Assembly (NCBI RefSeq): GCF_001612635.1 | Contig: NZ_BDAV01000029.1 | Span: 1 to 35,559, forward strand | Source of the DNA: Nocardia africana NBRC 100379 | GTDB lineage: Bacteria; Actinomycetota; Actinomycetes; Mycobacteriales; Mycobacteriaceae | DNA: 35,559 nt | Direction of reading: 5' to 3' | Shown here: one piece after another, positions 27,201 to 34,560 of the stretch | Layout of the letters: each line of letters opens with the position of its first letter | Numbering within the stretch: the first letter of the stretch is position 1 | Notes under the pieces: generated by a model | The model's input: the letters and a program-made list of their open reading frames with translations, nothing else | Database searches by the model: none | What the model was told of the DNA's origin: nothing | Translations under genes and position numbers: made by a program

Positions 27201-30200
27201 ACACTGCTGACGCTTCCGTTTTCGCCGTGGGCGCGGCTCGCGCCCAGCACCGCGAACACGGCCGGCCAGCAGGCGCCGACCAGCACGTCGGGAACCCGGC
27301 GGCCGATGGTGCTGAGGCCCTCCGGCAGACCCGAGCCGGTCACACCGGCGTGGTCGGCGACCATATCGGGCGTCCACGCCAGATTCACGTGCGCGACGTG
27401 AATACCGTTGGCGGACTTGACCTCCGGCAACGCCTGCCCGGCGGCCACGGCGAGCAGGGCCGACATCGCGGTCTCGGCATCGGCTTCGGTCACCACCGGT
27501 GCGCCACCGTTGTAGACCGAGCCGGGCACGGTGATGCGGATCCGGACCTCGTTCGCGGACGACAGCGGAACGGTCAGCTCGACGTAGGCGTGGTCGGCGT
27601 CCGGCCCGGTCGCGGGAACCAGTGTGGCGCCGGTCGGCCGGTGCAGCGCGCCCTGGGTGTCGACGGTCCACTCGTGCAGATCACCGAGCCGGTGCACCGG
27701 ATTGGTAGTGGTACGCCCCGCCCACTGCACATCGGGCGCGGCCAGCACGATGTCGATGGCGCCGGAACCGATGTCGGCGCGGCGGCGGCCGTCGACGGCG
27801 GCGGGGGTGACGCCGCCGCGGATCAGCGTGTACGCGGTGTCCTGTTCGAAGCGGTCGAGGAGTTCACCGACCGGCTCGTCGACGCGGGTGATGCCGGCGA
27901 CCGACACGGTGCCGGGGATCACGCACACCTGGTCGGCGGTGTAGCGGGGGTCGTGAGCCTGCCACAGCGAGTCCGAGCGCCACCACCGGCGCACGTCGGC
28001 ATCGACGACCGGCACGAAGTTCACCGGCTTGCCGGGGGTCTTGCACAGCGAGACGAAGAACGGCACATCGGCCGGGTGCAGGACCGTGTCGGCGGCGGCC
28101 GGGTAGTGCTCCTTCAGCGTGCAGATCACGTGCACCGGCCGTTCGAAGACGCTGTCGTCGTCGAACAGGGTCGGGATGCGGCCGCGGTCGGCGGGGTTGA
28201 GGCGGCCCTCGGCGCGGCGCACCATCTCGGCGAACCGGTCCCGCCAGGTGATGTCGGCCCACACCGAGCGGGTCGCGTCGGCGATCGCGTCACCGAGGTC
28301 GGTGCCGCAGTCGAAGCCGTCGCGACCGGCGCGCTGATGTTCGGGCAGCAGCGCGGCCAGCTCGACATAGCGCTCCAGCCAGCGCAGGTAGGTCATACCG
28401 GCGACATCGCCGAAATACGGCTTGGCGGTGCGGTCGAGCGCCTCGATGATCTCGTCGCGGCGCGCGGCCACGGCCTCGGCGTCGCCGGCGACCTCGTCGA
28501 GCAGACGGCCGGTGCGCGAGGCGGAGTTGTCGATCTCGTGAATATCGGCGCCCAATTGGCTACGGCCGGAAGCCATTCCGCCGGTGGCGGTCCCGGCGGC
28601 GACCCAGTCGGGGGTACCGGGGGTGTCGACCAGCAGCTGCTTGACCTCGGGGGCGGTGGTGGCCTCCAGGGTGGCCATGGCCGCGGTGCCGACCAGCACG
28701 CCGTCCAGCGGCATCTTCGGGTAGCCGTGGGAAACCGACCATTCGCCGGTCAGGTATTCGGTGGCCCGCTCCGGGGTGCCGATGCCGCCGCCGACACAGA
28801 CCACGACGTTGTCCCGGTTGCGCAGTTCGGCGTAGGTCTCGAGCAGCAGGTCGTCGAGGTCCTCCCAGGAGTGGTGGCCGCCCGCGCGACCGCCCTCGAT
28901 GTGCATGATCACCGGGTAGTCCGGGACCTCGTCGGCGATGCGCAGCACCGCGCGGATCTGCGCGACGGTACCGGGCTTGAACGCGACGTGGGTGATACCG
29001 GCCTCGGTCAGCTCGGCGATCAGCGCCACGGCCTCGTCGAGTTCGGGGATGCCCGCGGTCACGACCACGCCGTCGAACGGAGCGCCGGCCATGCGGGAGC
29101 GCTGCACCAGTCGCTTACCGCCCAGCTGCAACTTCCACAGGTAGGGGTCGAGGAACAGCGAGTTGAACTGCACGGCCCGGCCGGGCTGCAGCAGGGTCTT
29201 CAGCTCGGCGACCCGATCGGCGAAGATCTGCTCGGTCACCTGGCCGCCACCGGCCAGCTCGGCCCAGTGGCCCGCATTCGCCGCGGCGGCAACGATTTTC
29301 GCGTCGACGGTGGTCGGGGTCATACCGGCCAGCAGGATCGGCGACCGGCCGGTCAGGCGGGTGAAGGCGGTTTCCACCACGATACGGCCGTTGGGAAGAC
29401 GAATCGGCTTGGGCGCGAACGCATCCCAGGACGGCGCGACCTGCGGCGCCGCGCCCGGGGTGAAGAGGCTGCGCTGACCAGGCCGGGTCGCAGCGGCGAC
29501 GATGCCCACGCCGGTGCCCTTGAGCGAACCCTGGGTCAGGCGGCTCAGCAGATCACCCGGGCCGATATCCAGAATCCATTGCGCGCCACCGGAAACGGTG
29601 TCGTCGACGATCTGCACCCAATCCACCGGGTCGACCAGAATGCTGCGGGCGAGCTGCGCGGCGAGGTCGGTGTCGATCTCACACTGCGCGGCCCAGGCCG
29701 ACACCAGCTCGACGGTCTCGGCCAGCGCGGGGTGGTGGAAAGCGACCTCGACCTGGACGTCCTCGAAGACCGGGGCGAACACCGAGCCGCCGCGCTTCTT
29801 GGCATCGCGATCACGGCCCTGCTCGGCGTTGATCTCGGCGCAGCGCTGCCGCACCCGCTCCAGCTGGGCCACGGTGCCCGACAGCACCGCCCGCCGGCGG
29901 CCGTTGCGAATCGACACCACCGCGGCGACGTTCGGGTCCACACCTTCAGACACCTCGGCGACGACCGCACGCAGCTCGTCGGGGTCGACATTGGACACCG
30001 CGACCATCGGCGATTTGTCGCCGACCGGAATGAGAGCGCGCCGGCGCGCGACCAATGTGGCTGCCGCGCCGATCAACTGGGCCAGCGCGAGCAGTTCCGC
30101 GTCGCGCGCACCGTGCGCGGTCGCGGCCTCGGCGGCCAGCAGGCCCTGGGAGTGACCGATGATGCCGGTCGGCGCGTGCTCGGCAGGATCGAGCCCCTGC

Positions 30201-30628
30201 ATCCGCAGCGCCCGCAGTGCGGCGACCTGCGCGAGGAAGACACCCGGCATCGAGACCGCGGCGGAGCGCAGCGCCTGCGCGGACGGCGCCGCCGACTCCT
30301 CCCCTTCCTCGCCGTCGGCGAGCTCGTCCTCGAGCATCCACGCGATCGGATCGAAGCCGACGGGCCGGACCACCAGCAGCTGCGCCGCCACCGGTTCCAG
30401 CCGTGCGTCCGCCTCGCGCACGAGCGCGGTCAGCTCGGGCTCGAGCGCACTGTCGCGTCCGATCTCCTCCAGCTCCCGCAGCCACTGCGCACCCTGCCCA
30501 CCGAAGGCCAGCGCGTACTTCTCACCATCGAGCAGGCGATCCAGCAGCGACGACTTGATACCCGTATCCGAAACTCCCCCAACGACCTTCGCGTTCGTTC
30601 CGGTCCCGGTGTGTTCGTTGATCGTCAA
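21281..30628 (-). CDS. fas: type I fatty acid synthase (FAS-I), mycobacterial type
   Basis: A 3115-residue multienzyme that builds C16-C26 acyl-CoAs, which feed mycolic acid synthesis. Domains in order: acetyltransferase (GHSQG, S160); enoyl reductase from about 420 (GRSPILLAGMTPTTVDAK); MaoC-like dehydratase (GDHNPIHT, D1267/H1268); malonyl/palmitoyl transferase (GHSVGEY, S1477); Ala/Pro-rich linker; acyl carrier domain (DGVSSRRNQLLVDLG, S1847 as phosphopantetheine site); ketoreductase (TGASKGS at 2154, Y2318-x3-K2322); ketosynthase (C2745, H2897, H2938). All active sites look intact. Length and order match M. tuberculosis Fas, and the start MTINEH matches its MTIHEH, which supports the unusual TTG start at 30628 with AAGGAAG upstream. 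It heads the operon with acpS. Confidence 0.97.
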   Translation of the reverse strand: MTINEHTGTGTNAKVVGGVSDTGIKSSLLDRLLDGEKYALAFGGQGAQWLRELEEIGRDSALEPELTALVREADARLEPVAAQLLVVRPVGFDPIAWMLEDELADGEEGEESAAPSAQALRSAAVSMPGVFLAQVAALRALRMQGLDPAEHAPTGIIGHSQGLLAAEAATAHGARDAELLALAQLIGAAATLVARRRALIPVGDKSPMVAVSNVDPDELRAVVAEVSEGVDPNVAAVVSIRNGRRRAVLSGTVAQLERVRQRCAEINAEQGRDRDAKKRGGSVFAPVFEDVQVEVAFHHPALAETVELVSAWAAQCEIDTDLAAQLARSILVDPVDWVQIVDDTVSGGAQWILDIGPGDLLSRLTQGSLKGTGVGIVAAATRPGQRSLFTPGAAPQVAPSWDAFAPKPIRLPNGRIVVETAFTRLTGRSPILLAGMTPTTVDAKIVAAAANAGHWAELAGGGQVTEQIFADRVAELKTLLQPGRAVQFNSLFLDPYLWKLQLGGKRLVQRSRMAGAPFDGVVVTAGIPELDEAVALIAELTEAGITHVAFKPGTVAQIRAVLRIADEVPDYPVIMHIEGGRAGGHHSWEDLDDLLLETYAELRNRDNVVVCVGGGIGTPERATEYLTGEWSVSHGYPKMPLDGVLVGTAAMATLEATTAPEVKQLLVDTPGTPDWVAAGTATGGMASGRSQLGADIHEIDNSASRTGRLLDEVAGDAEAVAARRDEIIEALDRTAKPYFGDVAGMTYLRWLERYVELAALLPEHQRAGRDGFDCGTDLGDAIADATRSVWADITWRDRFAEMVRRAEGRLNPADRGRIPTLFDDDSVFERPVHVICTLKEHYPAAADTVLHPADVPFFVSLCKTPGKPVNFVPVVDADVRRWWRSDSLWQAHDPRYTADQVCVIPGTVSVAGITRVDEPVGELLDRFEQDTAYTLIRGGVTPAAVDGRRRADIGSGAIDIVLAAPDVQWAGRTTTNPVHRLGDLHEWTVDTQGALHRPTGATLVPATGPDADHAYVELTVPLSSANEVRIRITVPGSVYNGGAPVVTEADAETAMSALLAVAAGQALPEVKSANGIHVAHVNLAWTPDMVADHAGVTGSGLPEGLSTIGRRVPDVLVGACWPAVFAVLGASRAHGENGSVSSVIEGMLDLVHLDHQVDLVRELPADPAVLSVRAESASVIDTDLGRVVEVRVTVGVMRDHGLETPTVATLVERFAIRGRNGSGELTDPPRAAGTVSEEATETPRRRRRDVTLTAPRAMAAFAEVSGDHNPIHTSSAAAKLAGLGSPIVHGMWLSAAAQHAVSAVDPESPLPARTVTAWTTRFLGMVRPGAQIDVRVERIAVDRGCEIVEVSCRTGGDLVMTATARLAAPKTVYAFPGQGIQTKGMGLDARSRSKAAKQVWDRADKHTREALGFSILAVVRDNPTYLKARGVEYRHPQGVLHLTQFTQVAMATLGVAQVAELREAGAFVEGAMLAGHSVGEYNALAAVAGVLPLEAVLEVVFQRGSAMHELVPRDAQGRSDYRMAAIRPSQIGLPDAEVIDFVAGVGERAGEFLEVVNLNLRGSQYAIAGTVAGLEELEAEIERRRAEFGGKRAFVLVPGIDVPFHSTVLRKGVPEFRHKLEELLPENLHPEILAGRYIPNLVPRPFSLERDFIAEIADYVPSEPLRAVLDDFESWSARPEELCRVVLIELLAWQFASPVRWIETQDLLFSDTGRGGLGVERFVEIGLAATPTVANLASNTLKLPQYSATKVEVLNIEREAGVVYSTDTDPAPVDEPEETVAEAVPAAAAAAAAPAPAPAAASGGPRPDDITFTAADATRVLIALWTKLRLDQIGPVDTIEALCDGVSSRRNQLLVDLGSELSLGAIDGAADADMGALSATVDRLARTYKPFGSVLSDAIGDHLRKVFGPSGKRPAAITDRVKKVWQLGDGWAHHVTAEVSLGTREGASVRGGDLGGLVSGALSDGAAVDAAIDAAVQAVAARRGISVALPAAGGGGGATVDAAALGEFTEQITGRDGVLATAARVVLEQLGLTDQVSAPEASDESLVDLVSAELGSDWPRLVAPAFDARKAVLIDDRWATAREDLATLWLGGSGEDTVDSFVGAGKAVAAQAQWWRKLAMGEARSVLARTYERIAEAALSTDEGVWSADTAVITGASKGSIAASIAGRLLAGGATVILTTSKLDDDRLAFYKQLYREHARAGAALWVVPANMASYSDIDALIDWVGNEQTDNAGGAKVLVKPAMTPTLLLPFAAPRVAGDLADAGARAEMEMRVLLWSVERLIGGLSALGADHDVDAKLHVVLPGSPNRGMFGGDGAYGESKAALDAVIAKWRVEKSWAQRVTMVHAMIGWVRGTGLMGHNDPLVAAVEKAGVHTWSTQEMADELLKWCTSRARAVTATGPQQIDLTGGLAGAKLDLSALAEDVERDPEAIADERATVPALPVPPTLTSALPTPEWGAVTADLADMVVIVGAGELGPYGSARTRFEMEVADELSAAGVLELAWTTGLVTWENDPKPGWYDAESGEYVEESELAERYHDAVVQRCGIRRYGDDGAMTDNAAPLLTSVFLDRDLSFVVNSEAEARAFYAADPEHTVINPVADSSDWQVIRQAGTEIRVPRKAKLSRTVGGQIPEGWDPTRWGISPDMASSVDRVALWNIVCTVDAFLSSGFSPAELMSWVHPAMVTNTQGTGMGGMSSMRSLYIDNLLGEPRANDILQEALPNVALAHVVQSYVGSYGGMIHPVAACATAAVSVEEGVDKIRLGKAEVVVAGGYDDLGIEGIVGFGDMSATADSAAMSAKGISDRYFSRANDRRRGGFVESQGGGTVLLARGDIAAEFGLPVLGVVAFAQSFADGVHTSIPAPGLGALGAGRGGAESRLAAELRKLGVTPDEIAVISKHDTSTAANDPNESELHERLAGALGRSEGAPMFVISQKSLTGHAKGGAAAFQLIGLCQVLEQGVIPPNRSLDCVDEKMAEYPHLVWPRRPLRFGDRFALKAGLVTSLGFGHVSGLLAVVHPQAFVEALDPERRDDYLRRAEERRLAGRQRLVEAMCGGEPLYERPADRRLGGEGTPAKQIRQLEADVLLSAEARLGAEGLYLAHGSCGTGELAGNRKAEK

Positions 30629-31011
30629 GACGTATCGACTTCCTTCTCGTGGCGGCTCACCCCGCGGGGCCCGCTCTTGCGTGCACAGGCGTCCCTCACC
30701 CCTGAGGACCTGACGAAGCCTCAGGTTCGCACAAAATCATGAGGAAAGCCTCACGTTTCCCCCGCCCCCGCACCCCTACCGTCGAGTATTCCGGTACGCA
30801 CGTACAAGAACACCCCCAAACATGACCCTCCCTCATGTTTGAACCCCCAGGTGGCAGGGTTACTCGGAAGTCAGAAAGTTGAGGGTTCCTCATATTGGGA
30901 GTTGCCAAATCGTTATAATCCCAGTTCGTGTTACCCGTGGGTACACGACACCCCCGCGCGGCTTCGCGATCCGCGCCCCGGCCGGTAGAGTTTGGACGGT
31001 CGTACCATCAC
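30629..31011. promoter_or_regulatory. fas upstream region with repeated CCTCA/TGAGG and inverted repeats
   Basis: A 383-bp intergenic region with no gene. CCTCA or its complement occurs at 30694, 30703, 30719, 30740, 30749, 30831, 30880 and 30888. These make inverted repeats such as CCTGAGG/CCTCAGG (30701-30725), TGAGG-AAAG-CCTCA (30740-30753) and TGAGG-GTT-CCTCA (30880-30892). CAAACATGA/TCATGTTTG (30817-30841) is a separate 9-bp inverted repeat. These are candidate sites for a fas regulator such as a FasR-type TetR protein (inference). Confidence 0.55.
30914..30919 (+). promoter_or_regulatory. TATAAT -10 box, probably for tRNA-Leu
   Basis: A perfect TATAAT about 93 bases before the tRNA-Leu, without a good -35. 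The complement reads TATAAC, so it could also serve fas on the - strand. Confidence 0.4.
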
Positions 31012-31093
<82 letters not shown>

Positions 31094-31100
31094 CGATTTC

Positions 31101-31154
31101 GTGTCACTGGTGACACATTCGGCGTCCGCGTGGTTGAGCGCACTCGACCACGCG
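31101..31154. terminator. two hairpins after tRNA-Leu
   Basis: GTGTCAC-TG-GTGACAC (31101-31116) is a perfect 7-bp palindrome. Then CGCGTGGTTGAG (31127-31138) pairs with CTCGACCACGCG (31143-31154) over CGCA, 12 bp with one G-T pair. The second suits a terminator of the tRNA; either could also be an integrase arm site. The rest of 31155-31257 shows nothing clear. Confidence 0.5.
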
Positions 31155-31257
31155 AAGGAATTCCAGTGTCGATGTGTGTTGACCTGCAGTGTTTTCCGGC
31201 ACGGATGCCGGATCCCGTCTCCGATTTCCGGCTCGATCGTGGCTGGGGGTGGTGCGC

Positions 31258-31683
31258 GTGATCGCGCCGGTGATCCCCCCGCAGACCCCGCTGCAACAGT
31301 TGATCGAGGGCGCCCGGTTCCCCCACCCGTCCCCGGTTCGCGTGCCGAGCGCGGACGTGATGTACGGGATGAGCACGGTGGGCGAAGCTGGGCGGGTCTT
31401 GGACCGGAAAGTGTTCGCCGGGCTCGGTTGGGCACCGGGTACCAGGCTGACCGTCCGGTGCGACGATCACGGCGTACTCGTGGCCTCCGCCGACCCCGAA
31501 GGCTCGGTTCTTGTGCGCGAAGGCTTTGTTCGCATTCCGTACCGGCAGCGGCGCCGGGTGAATCTGTTCGTCGGTGACCGTGTGCTGCTGCTCGGCAGGC
31601 AGACCCGTCAACGACTCGCCATCGCCCCTCCGGCTGCGATGGAGGAACTGTTCGCCGCCGGCCTGGCCTTGCTGGAGCGGTGA
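31258..31683 (+). CDS. AbrB/SpoVT-like swapped-hairpin DNA-binding protein
   Basis: A 141-residue protein with what look like two AbrB-type swapped-hairpin units. The first (about 39-78) reads STVGEAGRVLDRKVFAGLG, WAPGTRLTV; the second (about 84-122) reads LVREGFVRIPYRQRRRVNL, FVGDRVLLLG. It could regulate the integrase downstream, with which it overlaps by four bases (GTGA at 31680). The start is chosen at GTG 31258, after a GGGGG stretch; in-frame GTGs at 31249 and 31252 are alternatives. Confidence 0.55.
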   Translation: MIAPVIPPQTPLQQLIEGARFPHPSPVRVPSADVMYGMSTVGEAGRVLDRKVFAGLGWAPGTRLTVRCDDHGVLVASADPEGSVLVREGFVRIPYRQRRRVNLFVGDRVLLLGRQTRQRLAIAPPAAMEELFAAGLALLER

Positions 31684-32714
31684 CAGCGATGACCACCATG
31701 ACGTCGGCGGAGACCGTCTCCGCCGCGCGAGTCCTGTTGGCCCAGATGGGCCTCTCGCCCGCCGATCTCGTCGAGTCGCCGGCATCGGTTCCGACCTTCG
31801 CGATCATCGTCCCCCAGGTACGTACCACCTTGAAAAGCGGAACGCTGCGTACCTACGACACCCACCTGCGGCGACTCGAAACCGAATGGGCGGCACGCCG
31901 GTTGGACGAGCCCACCCAAGCCGACCTCGAAGACATGGCACGAGCCGTCCAAGAACGCGCCCGCACCAACCGGGCGTCGCGCGGCGGGGGAAGCGCGGTG
32001 GAGCACTTCGTCGGCGCGGTCCGCTGCGTGTACCGGTTCGCCGAGAAGAACGGCTGGATCCGGGCCAGCGACAATCCAGCTCGCAAGATGGCCAAGCCGA
32101 CGCGCAAACCTTCCCATCGCTATGCGATTCCCTCGCCACGATTGGCCGAGATCTGCGCTGTCGCGGCGGCTACCGGCAATGATCCGGAACTGGACTCGTT
32201 GATCTTGCGCCTGCACGTCGAGACGGCGTGCCGCCGCAGCGGCGCGCTGGCGCTTCGACCGCACGACCTCGATGCAACCCAGTGCCTGGTGTGGTTGCGA
32301 GAAAAAGACGGCACCGACCGTTGGCAGCCCGTTTCACCGACCCTGATGCGCCACCTGCTTCAGCACGCCGCCGACCGTGGTGCCTCGCAGTCGGAACAGT
32401 TGCTCCGATACAAGAACGGAAAACCCATCTCCTCGCGGCGCTATGACCACATCTGGGCGCGCATCGGCGAAGAGCTGCCGTGGGTGGCCGTACAGGGCGT
32501 GACCATGCACTGGCTCCGGCATACCACCCTGACCTGGGTGGAGCGCACCTTCAGCTACGCCGTTGCACGTGCCTACGCCGGGCACGACGGCAAGACCGCG
32601 GGCACGACGGCCACCTACGTCAAAGCCAACCTGCTCGAAGTCGCCACCGCCCTCGCCGTACTCACCGGCGAGCCCCACCCTCTGTCCACGGCCGAAGGAC
32701 CTACGGCCACATGA
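31680..32714 (+). CDS. tyrosine recombinase / integrase
   Basis: A 344-residue site-specific integrase. The N-terminal SAM-like DNA-binding domain spans about 45-130. The catalytic domain carries R185 (ETACRRSGALAL), HWLRH (H277, R280), AGHDG (H302) and ATYVKAN (nucleophile Y313). Only 586 bases separate it from the 3' end of tRNA-Leu, so it probably integrates an element there. The start GTG 31680 overlaps the AbrB-like stop, and the stop overlaps the next start (ATGA at 32711). All three genes form one coupled unit. Confidence 0.9.
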   Translation: MTAMTTMTSAETVSAARVLLAQMGLSPADLVESPASVPTFAIIVPQVRTTLKSGTLRTYDTHLRRLETEWAARRLDEPTQADLEDMARAVQERARTNRASRGGGSAVEHFVGAVRCVYRFAEKNGWIRASDNPARKMAKPTRKPSHRYAIPSPRLAEICAVAAATGNDPELDSLILRLHVETACRRSGALALRPHDLDATQCLVWLREKDGTDRWQPVSPTLMRHLLQHAADRGASQSEQLLRYKNGKPISSRRYDHIWARIGEELPWVAVQGVTMHWLRHTTLTWVERTFSYAVARAYAGHDGKTAGTTATYVKANLLEVATALAVLTGEPHPLSTAEGPTAT

Positions 32715-33610
32715 ACACTGCCGCGTGCACACCGGAACCCCGCTCGCCCGAAGGACCACACCACATGCCCGCACCCGACACCACTGTGCGCACGCCGCCT
32801 CCGTCGAGCGCCCCGGAACACGGGGATAGACCCGACCGTGCGCACGCCTTCTTCTGGTGCGTGCTCGTCGCATCGGCGACGGTGAGCATCACCGGCAACG
32901 CTGTGCACGCCGTTCTGCACGCACCGGCTCCGCCGATCGCCGGTGCGGTCGCGGTCGTCCCACCGATCGCGTTACTGACCGCTGTGCACGGTGTCACCGT
33001 TCTACAGCGAAAGCAGGTGCACAGCACCGCCGCCCACCGGCTCACCGTCGTACTGACCGTCCTCATCGCGGCCGGAGCGTTCTGGCTGTCGTTCACCGCA
33101 TTGCGGTCCCTCGCCGAACTGGCCGGCATCCCGCACAACCAGGCATGGCTGTGGCCGCTGATCATCGAAGGCTCGATGACCCAAGCCACCGTCGCCCTCA
33201 TCTCGATCACACAACCACCCCACAACACCAGCACCCCAACAGAAGACGCAGCACCCACCACACCGACGATGCCCGCTACACCACCGGATCCGTCACCGGC
33301 CCTTGCCGACGACACCGTGCGCACGTCGGCTGAGGGGTTGGACGGGCGGGTCGAGTCCGCACCGAGCACAACACAATGGAGCGACATCGCCGCGGCCATC
33401 TGTGCACGCGATCCCGCCGGCCGGCGCAATGCCGACCAAGTTGCCCAAGTTCTGGAATTGCATTACAGCGAGGGACTCAATGCCACCGAAATCGCAAAAC
33501 GAACCCGCCGCAGCAGATCAACCGTGAGCAGAATCCTCACCCACACGAAGGCGCTCGACCTCCCGCCCGTCACAATGTACGACCGGAAACAATCCGACCT
33601 CCAACCGTGA
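32711..33610 (+). CDS. DUF2637 membrane protein with C-terminal helix-turn-helix
   Basis: A 299-residue protein. Residues 45-168 are the DUF2637 domain, with hydrophobic segments near 47-69, 75-95, 111-132 and 145-166 (FFWCVLVASATVSITGNAVH, AFWLSFTALRSLAELAGI, WLWPLIIEGSMTQATVAL). DUF2637 proteins are frequent on actinobacterial integrative and conjugative elements and plasmids, where they resemble spread proteins. A Pro/Thr-rich linker leads to a C-terminal HTH (about 257-281, NATEIAKRTRRSRSTVSRIL) that could bind DNA, perhaps in replication or transfer. ATG 32711 overlaps the integrase stop; ATG 32765 is an alternative with its own AAGGA. Confidence 0.75.
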   Translation: MNTAACTPEPRSPEGPHHMPAPDTTVRTPPPSSAPEHGDRPDRAHAFFWCVLVASATVSITGNAVHAVLHAPAPPIAGAVAVVPPIALLTAVHGVTVLQRKQVHSTAAHRLTVVLTVLIAAGAFWLSFTALRSLAELAGIPHNQAWLWPLIIEGSMTQATVALISITQPPHNTSTPTEDAAPTTPTMPATPPDPSPALADDTVRTSAEGLDGRVESAPSTTQWSDIAAAICARDPAGRRNADQVAQVLELHYSEGLNATEIAKRTRRSRSTVSRILTHTKALDLPPVTMYDRKQSDLQP

Positions 33611-34056
33611 GTGCAGAAACATCGCTTCGATGATCAGCACGAGTTCGCCAATTGCACGGCACACGTACACGCGAAAGAAATCCCCTATGTCTGCGCACTA
33701 GATACACGATTGAGGTCAATATCGGGTTCGGTCGCTACTCTGCTAATTATCGAAAGATACGTTTACCCGACTGCTGGAGCGGGTCTGCGCGCCACTGCTT
33801 CGCTGAAATCTGTTCCACCTCCGCTGTTCTAGGAACCGGGCAGACGCTCGCCTGACCGGCCGATCAGGGCATCGAGGATGGCGCCCGGCACGAAACCTGT
33901 GCCTTCACATCGGCGCTTCGCAAATCGGGGCCAGCAATAGAACTGCTCCTAGCGAAGCCGCTGAATGGTGGCTAAACTCGAAATTAGACGGACAGCCTGA
34001 AGGGGCGCAGAAGTGCATACAGGGATGTATCGCAGGGGCGTTCAGAACAGCGTAGA

Positions 34057-34087
34057 AGGGGTTAGGGGAATCGAACCCCTAACCCCT
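34057..34087 (-). repeat. perfect 12-bp hairpin resembling a tRNA acceptor-T-arm minihelix
   Basis: On the - strand, AGGGGTTAGGGG pairs fully with CCCCTAACCCCT around a 7-nt loop TTCGATT. Twelve base pairs is exactly 7 (acceptor) + 5 (T-stem), and the loop fits the T-loop consensus TTCRANY. No D-arm, anticodon arm or CCA is present. Confidence 0.6.
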
Positions 34088-34193
34088 GCCTCACAAAAGT
34101 CGAGCTGAGCCGTTCGATGCAACGTCTCCGCCGGTAGCAACAGGAATTTCACGAAACTTCGCGCAATTTTCCGGCGCAAACCATACCCGTTCT

Positions 34194-34241
34194 CTGCTGA
34201 CGCCGTCAATATCTCCTCCCTGCTACTGACGGCGTCAGCAG
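34194..34241. repeat. 15-bp perfect inverted repeat made of two TGACGSCGTCA palindromes
   Basis: CTGCTGACGCCGTCA (34194-34208) and TGACGGCGTCAGCAG (34227-34241) are exact complements separated by 18 bases. Each arm contains an 11-nt near-perfect palindrome (TGACG-C/G-CGTCA). A third, weaker copy, AGACGGCGTCG, is at 34272-34282. It looks like a multi-site operator or recombination/replication site. Confidence 0.6.
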
Positions 34242-34560
34242 ACCGATCGACCACACGTGACGGGTCCCAGCAGACGGCGTCGCTATCAAGCACGCTGGAC
34301 GCGCACGCGTACTTCAGGGATTCGCGCAAATGACGGACAAGCGTCCCCGACCGCGGTTCGCGTGATGTACACCACATTTCTGTCGCAGATGAGGAGGTAC
34401 GTGCCCGATGCGTGACACAACTGTTCGTTTTACCTATCGACAGGCTCAGAGTGGAGGTGTTCGATGGACACAACCATCTCGCCACCGGCTACGAGCAGAG
34501 ACGTTGTTGCGCACCTGCGATCTTCCCGGCGCAGCGGCGGTCGGAGGGGATCGAAACCTC

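Larger units (their letters stand above)
33611..34560. other. 950-base stretch without a convincing gene
   Basis: Short open frames here have no family features. 33640-33790 is visibly richer in A/T than the flanks. The right half holds a tRNA-minihelix-like palindrome (34057-34087) and a strong inverted repeat (34194-34241), both listed separately. It could be an attachment, origin or transfer region of the element that starts at tRNA-Leu (inference). Confidence 0.4.

Noticed and set aside
23018..30742. 2574-codon open frame on the + strand opposite fas
   Set aside because: Its sequence is Arg/His/Gly-rich without any domain, and it is a by-product of the strong codon bias of fas on the other strand. 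The fas protein matches mycobacterial FAS-I throughout.
33611..33855. Small open frames after the DUF2637 gene
   Set aside because: Low coding character, with overlapping frames of equal quality and no ribosome-binding site.
34042..34485. 147-codon frame on the - strand
   Set aside because: Ser/Arg-rich translation through the palindromes, no start signal and no family resemblance.
34540..34556. T-arm-like motif (GAGGTTTCGATCCCCTC on the - strand)
   Set aside because: The stem has a mismatch, and no acceptor, anticodon or D-arm can be built around it. Probably chance.
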